DNA from: Streptomyces sp. CB02980
Lineage (GTDB): Bacteria > Actinomycetota > Actinomycetes > Streptomycetales > Streptomycetaceae
Length of the DNA stretch: 64,000 nt
Assembly (NCBI RefSeq): GCF_014451325.2
Contig: NZ_JACSCH020000002.1
Location: forward strand, 496,001-560,000
Direction of reading: 5' to 3'
The notes beneath the pieces were generated by a model. The model saw only the letters and a program-made list of their open reading frames with translations. It made no database searches and had not been told where the DNA came from. The number at the start of each line of letters is the position of its first letter. Position 1 is the stretch's first letter. This document shows, piece after piece, positions 23,916 through 32,675 of the stretch. The translations under genes and the position numbers were made by a program.

Positions 23916-24398
23916 TCAGCCCGCCATCGGCTCCGCCTCCAGGAAGCGGCGCCCGCGCGGCCCCTTGTACAGCAGGGCCTCCCAGCCGAGTCGCGTCAGG
24001 GCGGGTACGCAGGCGCCGAGGGCCGTCGCCTCCTCCTGAGCCGCTCCCGAGCCTGCCGGGCCCAGCCACTCGACCACGGCCGTTCCCGGCCGGTCCCCCG
24101 GCCGGACGCGGTAGCCCGTGGTGATCCGCGCCCCGGAGGCGTCCACGGCCGAGGGCGTGAGGCCGCCCGACTCCAGGGCGAGGGCCACCGCACGGACCGG
24201 CTGCCGGCGCTCCCAGTCCGCCGGGACGGCCTTCGGCTCACCGCCGTCCGGGCGGTGGGTCAGCCGTCTGATCTGGAGCAGCCCGTCGAGGGCGGCCCTG
24301 ACCTCCCTCGACCGCTGCTCGATGTCCGCAGCGGGCACCGGCGGGCCGTCCCCCGTGGCCGCGTCGAACGTGCCGCCGCCCCCGTGGCCCGCCGTCAC
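23916..24398 (-). CDS. Uncharacterised protein coupled to the WGR/propeller gene
   Basis: Protein of 160 residues without a family I recognise. It is mixed alpha/beta in appearance, with a helical stretch DIEQRSREVRAALDGLLQIR and a C-terminal ALLYKGPRGRRFL. Its GTG start overlaps the stop of the WGR-domain gene (GTGA), so the two are co-translated and probably act together. No signal peptide or membrane helix. Confidence 0.7.
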   Translation of the reverse strand: MTAGHGGGGTFDAATGDGPPVPAADIEQRSREVRAALDGLLQIRRLTHRPDGGEPKAVPADWERRQPVRAVALALESGGLTPSAVDASGARITTGYRVRPGDRPGTAVVEWLGPAGSGAAQEEATALGACVPALTRLGWEALLYKGPRGRRFLEAEPMAG

Positions 24399-25831
24399 TG
24401 CAGCCGCCGGATGTCACCGCGGACCCGGTAGAAGCCTCCCGCGGCCGTGTGCAGGGCATCGACCACGTACCGCGCGCCGGGCTCCCGGATCGCGCGCGGG
24501 AACTGCACGTTCCACGCGGAGTCGTAGCCCTCGGAGACGACCCGGACCCGCGTCCTGCCCGACTCGCTCACACACTCCACGACCACCGATCCGGCCGGCG
24601 CGACACTGACCGTGGTGACGGCGCTGACGGTCGTCGCCGGCTCGTACACCGGCATGGCCGCGGCGAGCTTGATGTCCCGCGCGACCGGCACCGTACCGCC
24701 CTGGGCGGCCTGGATCGCCGCCTCGCTCGCGTCCACGCACACCAGCGAACCGTCCGTGGTGACCAGGTAGAGGCGCTCGTCGCGGTACTGCATGGAGAGC
24801 GCCGAGCCCCCTCCCGTACCGAGCTTCCACAGCCTGGTGCCGTCCTCCGCGAAGCAGTAGACGGAGGAGGCCGAGTCGGCCGCGAAGACGAACCGGCCGC
24901 CGGGCGAGGTGGCGCAGGAGTACACGGGGCTGTCGCAGCCGTAGACCGCCTCGACGCGCCCGTCCTTCTTGGCGAGCCGCTGGACCTTCTTGCGGGCCGT
25001 GCCCGCGTAGACCGCGGTGTCCTCCTGCCAGCCGAAGAGCACCCCGCCCTCGGTGGCCGTGTGCCACAGCTCGCCGCCGCCGTCCGGCGCGTGGGCGGCG
25101 ACGCCCCGCGTGTCCCCGTAGTAGACGGCGTCCCCGTCGGCGCGGACCATCCAGGCGTGCTCGCCCTGGCCGCCGCGCGCCCACTGGTGCTCGTCCTCGT
25201 GGTCGATGACGGTGAGCCGGCCCGAGCGGTCGGCGACGTGCAGGACGCCCTCGTGGATGTCGAGCCAGAAGATGTCGACGTCGGTGGCGATGTCGTACGC
25301 GGCGAAGGGCAGCTTCGACGACAGGTCGTACACCTTGCCGTCGTCACAGCCCGCGTAGATCCAGAAGTCGTCGGCGACCAGGCACTTGACGCCGTCCGGC
25401 AGGCTGAACCGGGCCTGCACCTCGCCCGAGCGGTCGAGGGTGAAGACGTCCCCCGCCTGGTTGCCGACCCAGCAGCGCTCCTCGTCGACGTGGATGCCGA
25501 AGGCGGCCGACCCGGTCCGGAAGCGCCACAGGACCGGGGCGACGGCGCGCGCGGTGGACGGCGCGGAGGTCACCGCGCGACGCGTCACGGCGCGGGCCGC
25601 CCGCTGCCCCCGGACCGCCGGGGCGTATCCCTTGCGGGCCTTCTCCCCTATCTTCTTCGCCGCGGCCGCCTGCGCCTTCGCCGCCGTGGGGAACGTGGAG
25701 CTCTGCGTCTGGCCCGCGGTCCCGATCCGGCCGTAACGGACCGACACCGCGAGGTCCTCGACGGTCACTTCGTAGAACTTGTGGGCGCCGCCGTCGTCCT
25801 GCGACAGCTCCAGATAGGTCGTCGTCGTCAT
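24395..25831 (-). CDS. WGR domain plus beta-propeller protein
   Basis: Protein of 478 residues. The N-terminus (YLELSQDDGGAHKFYEV, then VSVRYGRIGTAGQTQ) is a WGR-type domain, a nucleic-acid-associated module also found in PARP and in MolR-like proteins; the Trp of WGR is Tyr here. A basic Ala/Lys linker (KAQAAAAKKIGEKARKGY) follows, then from about residue 100 a repeat pattern of PQQ/WD-like blades (VLWRFRTG, DGKVYDLSS, GELWHTATEGGV, RLWKLGTGGG). A soluble sensor or scaffold role is likely. No ribosome site is clear at the ATG. It is translationally coupled to the small downstream gene. Confidence 0.8.
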   Translation of the reverse strand: MTTTTYLELSQDDGGAHKFYEVTVEDLAVSVRYGRIGTAGQTQSSTFPTAAKAQAAAAKKIGEKARKGYAPAVRGQRAARAVTRRAVTSAPSTARAVAPVLWRFRTGSAAFGIHVDEERCWVGNQAGDVFTLDRSGEVQARFSLPDGVKCLVADDFWIYAGCDDGKVYDLSSKLPFAAYDIATDVDIFWLDIHEGVLHVADRSGRLTVIDHEDEHQWARGGQGEHAWMVRADGDAVYYGDTRGVAAHAPDGGGELWHTATEGGVLFGWQEDTAVYAGTARKKVQRLAKKDGRVEAVYGCDSPVYSCATSPGGRFVFAADSASSVYCFAEDGTRLWKLGTGGGSALSMQYRDERLYLVTTDGSLVCVDASEAAIQAAQGGTVPVARDIKLAAAMPVYEPATTVSAVTTVSVAPAGSVVVECVSESGRTRVRVVSEGYDSAWNVQFPRAIREPGARYVVDALHTAAGGFYRVRGDIRRLQ

Positions 25832-26007
25832 GGTGAAAACGGTAGGGGCACCCACTGACAACGGCCCCCGGTGAAGCCTTGACCAAGGGACCTAAGCCCC
25901 TGACATTCAGGACGTTCGTCGCGGCATTCCGGACATACACCCCTGTGACGATGGCTCCTGAAGATCATCCGACGTGCCGTCACCTCAGGAACGGCCGGAA
26001 GGGCCTC

Positions 26008-27147
26008 ATGACCGAGTACCAGAAGCGGCCCCTGCCCGTCCGTGCGCGCCGACCCGCGGACGGCATACCGATGGACGACCTCTTCAGGTCGGCCCCCACC
26101 CGGCAACGGACCACGGCCCTGCCGAGGACCACGGTTCCGACGAAGGGTCGGACCGAACCCGGACCCGGACCCGGGCCCGACCCCGCAGGCCGCTCGGAGG
26201 CCTCGGCGCCGTCAGCTCCCTCCAGGGCTTCGGAGGCGGCCTCCACCCCACTTCCCCGCCGCCCCCCACCCGTCGACCCCGGCATCGAGGAACGCCCCGG
26301 ACCGGCCGTCCCCGGCTGGGTGGCCGTCCTGACCGGGCTCACGGCGCTCACCGGCATGGCCACCACCCTCGGACGGGCCCGACCGCTCGGCGACGTCGAA
26401 CTGCTCCCCCGGGAATGGGCCGCCGTCGCGAGCTGCGTCGTCGTCGCCGTCGTCTCGTTCGGCGGCCTGACCCGTGGGCGGACCGGCTCCGCCTGGGTGC
26501 TCTCGCTCTTCGGCCGCTACCGGGGCAGCGTCCGCCGCACCGGGCTCGTCTGGATCAGCCCCGTCGTGCTCCGCCGCCGGATCGACGTACGCCTGCGGCA
26601 CTGGCGCAGTGAACCGATCGCCGTCGTCGACGCCGAGGGTTCGGCGCTGCGTGTCGTGGTCCTGGTCGTGTGGTCGGTACGGGACACGGCGCGCGCGCTG
26701 TTCTCCGTCGACGACCATCTCGGCTATCTGCGCGCGCAGGTGGAGGCCGCCGTCGCACGGGTGCTCTCGCAGCTGCCCGCAGACGCCTTCCGGGGCGACA
26801 CACCGACCCTGCGCGACGCCGAGGCGGTCGGCGACGCGCTCACGCGCATGCTCGCCGCCGAGTGCCGGCCGGTCGGCGTCGCCGTCTTCTCCGCACAGCC
26901 GACCCGGATCGAGTACGCCCCCGAGGTCGCCCCCGCCATGCACCGCCGGCAGATCGCCGTCCTGGACGCCAAGCACCGGGACTCCGTCCTCACCGGCGTG
27001 ATCGACGCCGTGGACGACACCGTGACCCGGCTGACCGCGCGAGGACTCGTCGACCTCGACGACTACGAACGCCAGGCCCTGGTCAAGGACTTGACCGTCG
27101 CCTTCTGCACCCGGAGCGGCAGCCCGGCCGACCCCCGTCAGGAATGA
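26008..27147 (+). CDS. SPFH/band 7 domain membrane protein
   Basis: Protein of about 379 residues. After a disordered N-terminus rich in Pro/Gly/Arg come two hydrophobic helices (WVAVLTGLTALTGMATTLG and AAVASCVVVAVVSFGGL), then the band 7 core: GRYRGSVRRTGLVWI, RIDVRLRHWRSEPIAVVDAE, VVLVVWSVRDTARALFSVDD and the helical IEYAPEVAPAMHRRQIAVLD. Such proteins form membrane microdomain scaffolds. ATG 26008 is preferred, with GGAAGGG just upstream; starts up to 129 bases earlier remain open. Confidence 0.85.
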   Translation: MTEYQKRPLPVRARRPADGIPMDDLFRSAPTRQRTTALPRTTVPTKGRTEPGPGPGPDPAGRSEASAPSAPSRASEAASTPLPRRPPPVDPGIEERPGPAVPGWVAVLTGLTALTGMATTLGRARPLGDVELLPREWAAVASCVVVAVVSFGGLTRGRTGSAWVLSLFGRYRGSVRRTGLVWISPVVLRRRIDVRLRHWRSEPIAVVDAEGSALRVVVLVVWSVRDTARALFSVDDHLGYLRAQVEAAVARVLSQLPADAFRGDTPTLRDAEAVGDALTRMLAAECRPVGVAVFSAQPTRIEYAPEVAPAMHRRQIAVLDAKHRDSVLTGVIDAVDDTVTRLTARGLVDLDDYERQALVKDLTVAFCTRSGSPADPRQE

Positions 27148-27178
27148 AGAGGAACGTGGGTTCCGGAACGCGGCCGGC

Positions 27179-27349
27179 GAATGGCGCTGGACCAGCCGTG
27201 CCACGACGTACCGGCAGCACATCGCGCGGTCGGGGGCGACCGGACGGGTGACGGGTCCGCATCTGCACTTCGAGGTGCGGACCACGCCGTACTGCGGTTC
27301 GGGCATCGACCCGCTGGGCTGCCTACGGGGCCACGGCGTGCCCGTGTAG
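27179..27349 (+). pseudogene. 3' remnant of an M23 family peptidase
   Basis: In the frame ending at the TAG 27347-27349 there is a clear C-terminal piece of a LytM/M23 metallopeptidase: GATGRVTGPHLHFEVRTTPY, then CGSGIDPLGCLRGHGV. The HLH of GPHLHFEVR is one half of the zinc site. Only about 55 codons are readable; the first His/Asp motif, the signal peptide and a start codon are missing, and no full gene lies nearby. It is therefore a decayed fragment left behind the SPFH gene. Confidence 0.8.
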
Positions 27350-27428
27350 CGGCCCATGAGTCGGCCGGTCGGCCCAGGAGTCAGGCCGGTCGGGCGGTCG
27401 GATCGGTCGGGGCGGTCGGGGCGGTCGG

Positions 27429-28199
27429 TCAGGCCTCGACCGGGTCCGACGCCGGGTCCGACGCCGGATCTGGCAGCGGGTCCGGCGACACCAGGCCCGA
27501 CACCCGCTCCGGCACCGCCGCTTGGGGGTTCTCCCTGATCGTGATCCGGCCCTTGCGGATCGTGGCGAGGCGGGGCGCCCGGCGGGCGATCGCACTGTCG
27601 TGGGTGACCATGACGAAGGTCAACCCGTGTTCCTTCCACAGCCCTTCGAGCAGCTCGACGATCTCGTCGCGCATCGACTCGTCGAGGTTTCCGGTGGGTT
27701 CGTCGGCGAGCAGCACCTTCGGGCGCTTCACGAGCGCGCGGGCGATCGCCACCCGTTGCTGCTGACCGCCGGAGAGCTCGGACGGGAGGTGCCCGCTGCG
27801 TTCGCCGAGCCCGACCGACTCCAGGGCCTCGGCGGCCCGGCTCCGCCGCTCGGCGGGCTTGACGCCGAGCGGGACGAGCGCGGTCTCCACGTTCTCCTGG
27901 GCGGTGAGCGTGGGGATGAGGTTGAAGCTCTGGAAGACGAAGCCGATGTTCTGGCCGCGGACCGCGGTCAGCTTGCGCTCGGGGAGCGCGGCGAGGTCGG
28001 TTCCGTCGAGCAGGACCTGGCCCGAGGTGGGGCGGTCGAGACCGCCGAGCATCTGGAGAAGCGTCGACTTGCCGCCGCCCGTGGGCCCTTGGATGACCAG
28101 CCGGTCGCCCTGGGCGAGCGTGAGGTCGACCCCGGCGAGCGCGTCGACTCTCTCCTGCCCCCGCCGGTACTGCTTGGTGACGCCGATGAGTTCGTACAT
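27429..28199 (-). CDS. ABC transporter ATP-binding protein (MacB/LolD type)
   Basis: ATPase of 256 residues. Walker A is GPTGGGKST, the Q-loop is VFQSFNLIPTLT, the signature is LSGGQQQR, Walker B is VLLADEPTGNLD and the H-loop is MVTHD. The order and the FNLIPTLTA segment are typical of the MacB/LolD/FtsE group that works with FtsX-like permeases rather than importers. The C-terminal tail (PDPLPDPASDPASDPVEA) is a small repeat. The permease gene follows upstream on the same strand, 39 bases away, so they form a two-gene unit. Confidence 0.93.
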   Translation of the reverse strand: MYELIGVTKQYRRGQERVDALAGVDLTLAQGDRLVIQGPTGGGKSTLLQMLGGLDRPTSGQVLLDGTDLAALPERKLTAVRGQNIGFVFQSFNLIPTLTAQENVETALVPLGVKPAERRSRAAEALESVGLGERSGHLPSELSGGQQQRVAIARALVKRPKVLLADEPTGNLDESMRDEIVELLEGLWKEHGLTFVMVTHDSAIARRAPRLATIRKGRITIRENPQAAVPERVSGLVSPDPLPDPASDPASDPVEA

Positions 28200-28238
28200 G
28201 GTCCAACTCCTTTGGAACGTAGGTGGGTTCGGGCGCTG

Positions 28239-29741
28239 CTACTCGACGCGGCGCAACGCGTCGGCGGGGCGCAGCCGCGAGGCGCGCCAGGCGCCGAAGG
28301 CTCCCGCGACGAGGCCGCCGCCGAGGGCGAGGAGGACGGCGAGACCCACCGTGGTGACGCTGACCGGGGCGGTGAGGGCGATGTCGACGGTCTTTCCGGC
28401 GGCCGTGGCGGCGGGGCCGCCGCCGAAGGCCATGCCGCCACGGCCACCACCACCGCCGCCGAACATGCCGCCGGTGGAGCCGAGTTCGGCGGTCAGCGTC
28501 GGGCTGACGGCGGTGACCGCGTACGCGCCGGCCAGGCCGATCGCGATGCCGAGGACGCCGCCGATGAAGCCGTTGACGAGGGCCTCGCCGACCACCTGAC
28601 GGGTGACGCGGCCGCTCTTCCAGCCGAGCGCCTTGAGCGTGCCGAACTCACGGACCCGGCGGGTGACCGCGGAGGAGGTGAGGAGACCCGCGACGAGGAC
28701 GGCGGCGAGCAGCACGGCGTACGAGAGCCACTTGCCCACGTTCGAGGCGAGGTTGGCGGCGGTGTCGAGCGAGCCGGAGACCGTCTGGGCCAGGTCGGCG
28801 GAGGTGGTGACGGTGGTGCCGGTGACGTTCTTCTGGATGGCGGTCTTGACCGCGTCGATCCGCGTCGAGTCGGTCGCCTTCACGTAGATCGTGGTGATCT
28901 TGGCCGCGGAGGCCGACAGCGTCTGCGCCTGCTTCAGTGGCAGATAGACCTGGGCGGCGGCCTGCCCGCGGTCGGCGGTCGCGATGCCGATGATCTCGAA
29001 CTTGACGTTCTTCACGGTCAGTTCGTCACCGACGGCGAGGTCCTTCTCCTGGGCGTAGGCGCTGTCGACGACAGCCACCTTGGCGTCCGTCTCGGAGGTC
29101 TTGAAGGTACGGCCCTGGGAGACGGTGGAGGTGGTGAGGGGGCCGAGGTCGGGGGCCGTGACGTCGGTGCCGTAGAGCGTGAAGGAGTCGACGTCGAAGG
29201 CCGCGCCGCCGCCGGTGACGGTGTCACCGGGGCCGGAGCCGCCACCGGAGCCGCCACCGTTGCCACCGCCGGTCTCGGCGCCCGGCTGCCCCGGCTGCCC
29301 CGGCTGGGTCTGGCCGCGCTGGATCCGGCCCCGCGCGAACTCCCCGTTGATCTTCAGGTTGACGAGGCTGAGTCCGCCCACCGCACGGTCGACACCGGGC
29401 TGTCCGGCGACCGTGGCGACGGTGGAGTCCGCGAGGGTCTGGAAGCCCTGGACCATCAGCCGGTCGCTGCTCTGCTCCTCGCCCTCGTCCTTGCCCTGGA
29501 ACTCGAACCGGGGGCGCTGCGGCTGCGCACCGTCCGCGGGCCGTTCCTGTGCCTTGGTCACCGTCAGATCCGTACCGAGGCCGTACAGGGACTCGAGGAC
29601 CTTGCCCTGGGCCTGGTTCATGCCGGAGGACACGGAGTTGACGACGATGACCAACGCGATCCCGAGCGCGAGCCCGGAGGCGACGACGAGCGCCGCCTTT
29701 CTGCGGCGGCGCAGTTCGCGCCGGAGGTAGGTGAAGAACAT
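28239..29741 (-). CDS. ABC transporter permease with MacB-like periplasmic domain
   Basis: Protein of 500 residues: one N-terminal helix (AALVVASGLALGIALVIVVN), a large extracytoplasmic domain, then three C-terminal helices of the FtsX family (for example SYAVLLAAVLVAGLLTSS and the signature VREFGTLKALGWKSGRVTRQ). The outer domain contains a Gly/Gln/Pro-rich insertion (GQPGQPGAETGGGNGGGSGG, about residue 145) and a second Gly-rich loop near residue 420. Partner of the ATPase gene. Such pairs export peptides or lipids or respond to envelope stress; the substrate is unknown. Confidence 0.9.
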   Translation of the reverse strand: MFFTYLRRELRRRRKAALVVASGLALGIALVIVVNSVSSGMNQAQGKVLESLYGLGTDLTVTKAQERPADGAQPQRPRFEFQGKDEGEEQSSDRLMVQGFQTLADSTVATVAGQPGVDRAVGGLSLVNLKINGEFARGRIQRGQTQPGQPGQPGAETGGGNGGGSGGGSGPGDTVTGGGAAFDVDSFTLYGTDVTAPDLGPLTTSTVSQGRTFKTSETDAKVAVVDSAYAQEKDLAVGDELTVKNVKFEIIGIATADRGQAAAQVYLPLKQAQTLSASAAKITTIYVKATDSTRIDAVKTAIQKNVTGTTVTTSADLAQTVSGSLDTAANLASNVGKWLSYAVLLAAVLVAGLLTSSAVTRRVREFGTLKALGWKSGRVTRQVVGEALVNGFIGGVLGIAIGLAGAYAVTAVSPTLTAELGSTGGMFGGGGGGRGGMAFGGGPAATAAGKTVDIALTAPVSVTTVGLAVLLALGGGLVAGAFGAWRASRLRPADALRRVE

Positions 29742-29853
29742 GGGCGTGAAGCTAGGGGCGGCGCGTGATGGCGGGATAAGGCCGGCGTGAGAGCGGGATG
29801 AGAGTGAGCGGTCTCCTGTACGCGCGGGTCCCGGCGATGGCAGGGTCGGTGCC

Positions 29854-30681
29854 ATGTCGAGCAGCGCCGAAGTGACGCGAATGGGCCCGGTGACGGCACT
29901 CCTGGACGCCTCCGGGCTGTTCTTCAGGTCGGCGCGGGACGCCTTCCCCGGGGCGGTCGCGGCGGACTGGGCGGCCGCCGCGGCCCTCGACCCCGGTGCG
30001 GTCGGGCCCGACGGCGCGTGGCGGCTGGACTTCCGCTGCTTCGCCGTCGCCGACCCGGACGGTTCGGGCTGGACGCTGATCGACGCGGGCGTGGGACCGG
30101 CCGAGGGTCCCGGGGCGCCCTGGTGCCCCGTGCCCGGCCGGCTGCCGGACGTCCTCGCGCGGGCCGGCATCGAGCGGGCGGACGTCCACACCGTCGTTCT
30201 GACGCATCTGCACGAGGACCACACCGGCTGGGCCGCCGACGCCGCCGGCCGGCCGTTCTTCCCGGACGCCAGGTACATCGTCCAGCGCGCGGAGACGGCC
30301 GCTCTCGACCGCCTCGACCCGGTGTGGGACTGGGTGGTGGAACCGCTCCGCACCGCAGGGCAGCTGCACGAGGTCGACGGCAGGCACCGACTGCGCCCGG
30401 GTGTCACGCTGTTGCCCACCCCCGGGCACACCCCCGGCCACCAGTCCGTCCTGGTCGAACGGCCCGACGGCCGGGACGTCCTGGTCACCGGCGATCTCCT
30501 CGTACACGCCGTGCAGCTCGCCGCGCCGGCCGTGGCCTACGCCCACGAGCGCGACCCCGCGACCGCCCGGGCCTCCCGGGAGGAGCTGCTCGCGCGCGCC
30601 GCCGACAGCGGGGCGGTCCTCGCGACGGCCCACCTGACCCGGCCGTTCGTCGAAGTACCGGGGCCCTCCGCGGGGTTGTGA
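29854..30681 (+). CDS. MBL-fold metallohydrolase
   Basis: Metallo-beta-lactamase-fold hydrolase of 275 residues. The zinc motif THLHEDHTGW, the second ligand region PTPGHTPGHQSV and the metal-bridging Asp in VLVTGDLLVHAVQ are all present. The arrangement with HLHEDH and a long N-terminal region is like AHL lactonases and related esterases, but no substrate can be named. Divergent from the ABC permease with a 112-bp gap and convergent with the ROK gene. Confidence 0.88.
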   Translation: MSSSAEVTRMGPVTALLDASGLFFRSARDAFPGAVAADWAAAAALDPGAVGPDGAWRLDFRCFAVADPDGSGWTLIDAGVGPAEGPGAPWCPVPGRLPDVLARAGIERADVHTVVLTHLHEDHTGWAADAAGRPFFPDARYIVQRAETAALDRLDPVWDWVVEPLRTAGQLHEVDGRHRLRPGVTLLPTPGHTPGHQSVLVERPDGRDVLVTGDLLVHAVQLAAPAVAYAHERDPATARASREELLARAADSGAVLATAHLTRPFVEVPGPSAGL

Positions 30682-30738
30682 CCCCACGGACGGCCCTCCA
30701 TCAGGTCCCCGCTCCCGTCCCCGCGGACGGGCCCTCCA

Positions 30739-31974
30739 TCAGGTCCCCGTTCCCGTTCCCGTTCCCATCCCCGTCACCGTGGCGTACGCCAGGGGGTCGG
30801 CCAGGACGTCGTGGAGGACCAGGGCCGCCGCTCCCCGGGAGGCGTCGGTGGCGGCGGAGGCGGCACGGAGGCGGCCCGCGTCCGGGGTCCACAGGCCGGA
30901 GACGGCGCGACCGGAGAGCTCTTCGGCCAGGGCGGGGACGAGCCACGGCATCAGCTGCGGGTAGATGCCGCCGAGGACGACCGCCTCGGGGTCGAGGAGG
31001 TTCACCGCGCCCGACAGGGCGCGCCCGAGCATCCTGCCCGCCTCGGCGAGCGCGGCGAGGGCCTGTGGGTCCCCCGCCCCGGCGCGGTCCGCCAGTTCGG
31101 GGACGCCGGCGGCACCCGCCGCTCCGAGGAGCGCGGCCTGGCCCGCGTACTGCTCCAGGCACCCTCGTGAGCCGCAGCGGCAGCGCGGGCCCTCGGCGTC
31201 GACGACCAGGTGGCCGATCTCGCCGGCGAAGCCGTGGGCGCCGCGCAGGAGTTCGCCGTGGACGACGATCGCGCCGCCCACGCCGATCTCGCCCGTCAGG
31301 TGCAGAAAGGTGCGGAGGTCGCCGAGCGTGCCGAACCACAGCTCGGCGAGGGCCGCCATGTTGGCCTCGTTGTCGGAGGTCAGGGGGAGGCCCGCGGTGC
31401 CGGGGCGCAGCGCGGTGAGGGCCTCGCCGAAGAGGCGCTCGGCGTCGACCTCGTACCAGCCGAGGTTGGGTGCCTGCCGGACGGCTCCGCCGGAGACGAG
31501 GCCCGGCAGGGCGAGTCCCGCGCCCGCCGGGGCGAGGCCTCGCCCGGCGGCCGTGTCGAGGACGTCGGCGGCGATACGGGCGGCGCGGGCCAGCACGCCG
31601 GGGGCACCGGCGGTCCGGTTGTCGAGGCGCTCGGTGCGGCGGACGCGGTCGGTGCCGGTGAGGTCGACGACGCAGACCGTCACGTAGTCGACGTTGATCT
31701 CGACGCCGAGTCCGGCGGGACCGGTGTCCGCGGGTTTCAGGACGGTGCCCGGCCGTCCCGCCTGCCCGCTGAACGTCTTGCCCGATTCGACGAGGAAGCC
31801 CAGTTCGAGGAGCTGCTCGACGAGGGAGGAGACGGCGGGCCTGGTGAGTCCGACGCGGGCGGCGACCGCCGCCCGGGTGGTCTCGCCCGCGTCGTGGACG
31901 GTCCGCAGGACGAGACTCAGGTTGTGCCGGCGCACGCCCGACTTGTCGGCCTTGGGTTCCGTGGGCTGGTTCAT
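30739..31974 (-). CDS. ROK family transcriptional regulator
   Basis: Protein of 411 residues: an N-terminal winged helix-turn-helix (VLRTVHDAGETTRAAVAARV, GLTRPAVSSLVEQLLELGFL) followed by a ROK sugar-kinase-like domain with GEIGHLVV and the zinc motif CRCGSRGC. ROK repressors of this kind commonly control xylose or other sugar genes; xylA and xylB lie 2.5-5 kb away, making this the nearest XylR-like candidate. The C-terminus (GMGTGTGTGTGT) is encoded by a short CCCGTT-type repeat, and a 25-bp direct repeat lies across the gene end (30686-30710 and 30724-30749). Confidence 0.9.
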   Translation of the reverse strand: MNQPTEPKADKSGVRRHNLSLVLRTVHDAGETTRAAVAARVGLTRPAVSSLVEQLLELGFLVESGKTFSGQAGRPGTVLKPADTGPAGLGVEINVDYVTVCVVDLTGTDRVRRTERLDNRTAGAPGVLARAARIAADVLDTAAGRGLAPAGAGLALPGLVSGGAVRQAPNLGWYEVDAERLFGEALTALRPGTAGLPLTSDNEANMAALAELWFGTLGDLRTFLHLTGEIGVGGAIVVHGELLRGAHGFAGEIGHLVVDAEGPRCRCGSRGCLEQYAGQAALLGAAGAAGVPELADRAGAGDPQALAALAEAGRMLGRALSGAVNLLDPEAVVLGGIYPQLMPWLVPALAEELSGRAVSGLWTPDAGRLRAASAATDASRGAAALVLHDVLADPLAYATVTGMGTGTGTGT

Positions 31975-32054
31975 GGTGAGCGCGAGCCTAGCCGCCCCGT
32001 TCGTTCACCCGAAAACGGCTCCGCCGCCGGAGATCTGCACCTCCTGCCCCAAAC

Positions 32055-32086
32055 AGTTCAATGACCGAACTCTTCTGCGCTAGGGT
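32055..32086 (+). promoter_or_regulatory. HxlR gene promoter with embedded dyad
   Basis: A TAGGGT at 32081-32086 fits a -10 box. A perfect dyad AGTTC-N7-GAACT at 32055-32071 overlaps where the -35 region should be. Start of transcription is expected near the ATG at 32094, giving a leaderless mRNA. The dyad is a natural site for autorepression. Confidence 0.55.
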
Positions 32087-32093
32087 CATGGCC

Positions 32094-32675
32094 ATGACGC
32101 TTCCGCGCGACTACCGCGGTCAGACCTGTGCGCTCGCCCGCTCCATGGAGGTCGTCGGCGAGCGCTGGACGCTGCTGATCCTGCGGGACGCCTTCTACGG
32201 GGTCCGCAGGTTCGGGGAGTTCGCCGCGCACCTGGGCGTGCCCCGCGCCGTGCTCACCGACCGGCTCACCACCCTCACCGAGGCCGGCGTCCTGGAGCGC
32301 CGCCCCGAGACGGGCACGGGCCGCCGCGAGGTGTACGGGCTCACGCCCAAGGGGGTCGCCCTCTGGCCTGCGGTCCGCGCGCTCACCGCCTGGGGCGAGC
32401 AGTTCCACCCGGCGGACGGCGGCCCGCGCCGCGTCTTCCTGCACGCCGGGGACGAGGCCCCGCTCGACGCGGACGGGGGCTGTACGGGCTGCGGCACGGC
32501 CGTGCCCGTCGCGGACGTCGTGGTCGCCCCGGGCCCGGGGCTCGCACCTGTCACTCCGGACGACGACCCGGTGACGGCCGCGCTCGCCCGGCCCCACCGG
32601 CTGCTCCGGCCCCTGCTCCGCCCCCCGCTCACTTCCGCGCCCTCGGGGCGCCCCACGAGAGGTCCACAACGATGA
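32094..32675 (+). CDS. HxlR family transcriptional regulator
   Basis: Protein of 193 residues from the ATG at 32094; ATGs at 32088 and 32061 are alternatives, the latter lying within the dyad. The HxlR winged helix core is very clear: CALARSMEVVGERWTLLILR, FGEFAAHLGVPRAVLTDRL and VYGLTPKG. A C-terminal CTGCG pair may bind metal or sense redox state. The stop overlaps the start of the reductase gene (ATGA), so the regulator and the enzyme are co-translated. Confidence 0.9.
   Translation: MTLPRDYRGQTCALARSMEVVGERWTLLILRDAFYGVRRFGEFAAHLGVPRAVLTDRLTTLTEAGVLERRPETGTGRREVYGLTPKGVALWPAVRALTAWGEQFHPADGGPRRVFLHAGDEAPLDADGGCTGCGTAVPVADVVVAPGPGLAPVTPDDDPVTAALARPHRLLRPLLRPPLTSAPSGRPTRGPQR

Noticed and set aside
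29854..30681. Quorum-quenching lactonase
   Set aside because: The MBL motifs fit, but they are shared by many hydrolases, so a specific AHL lactonase call is not justified.
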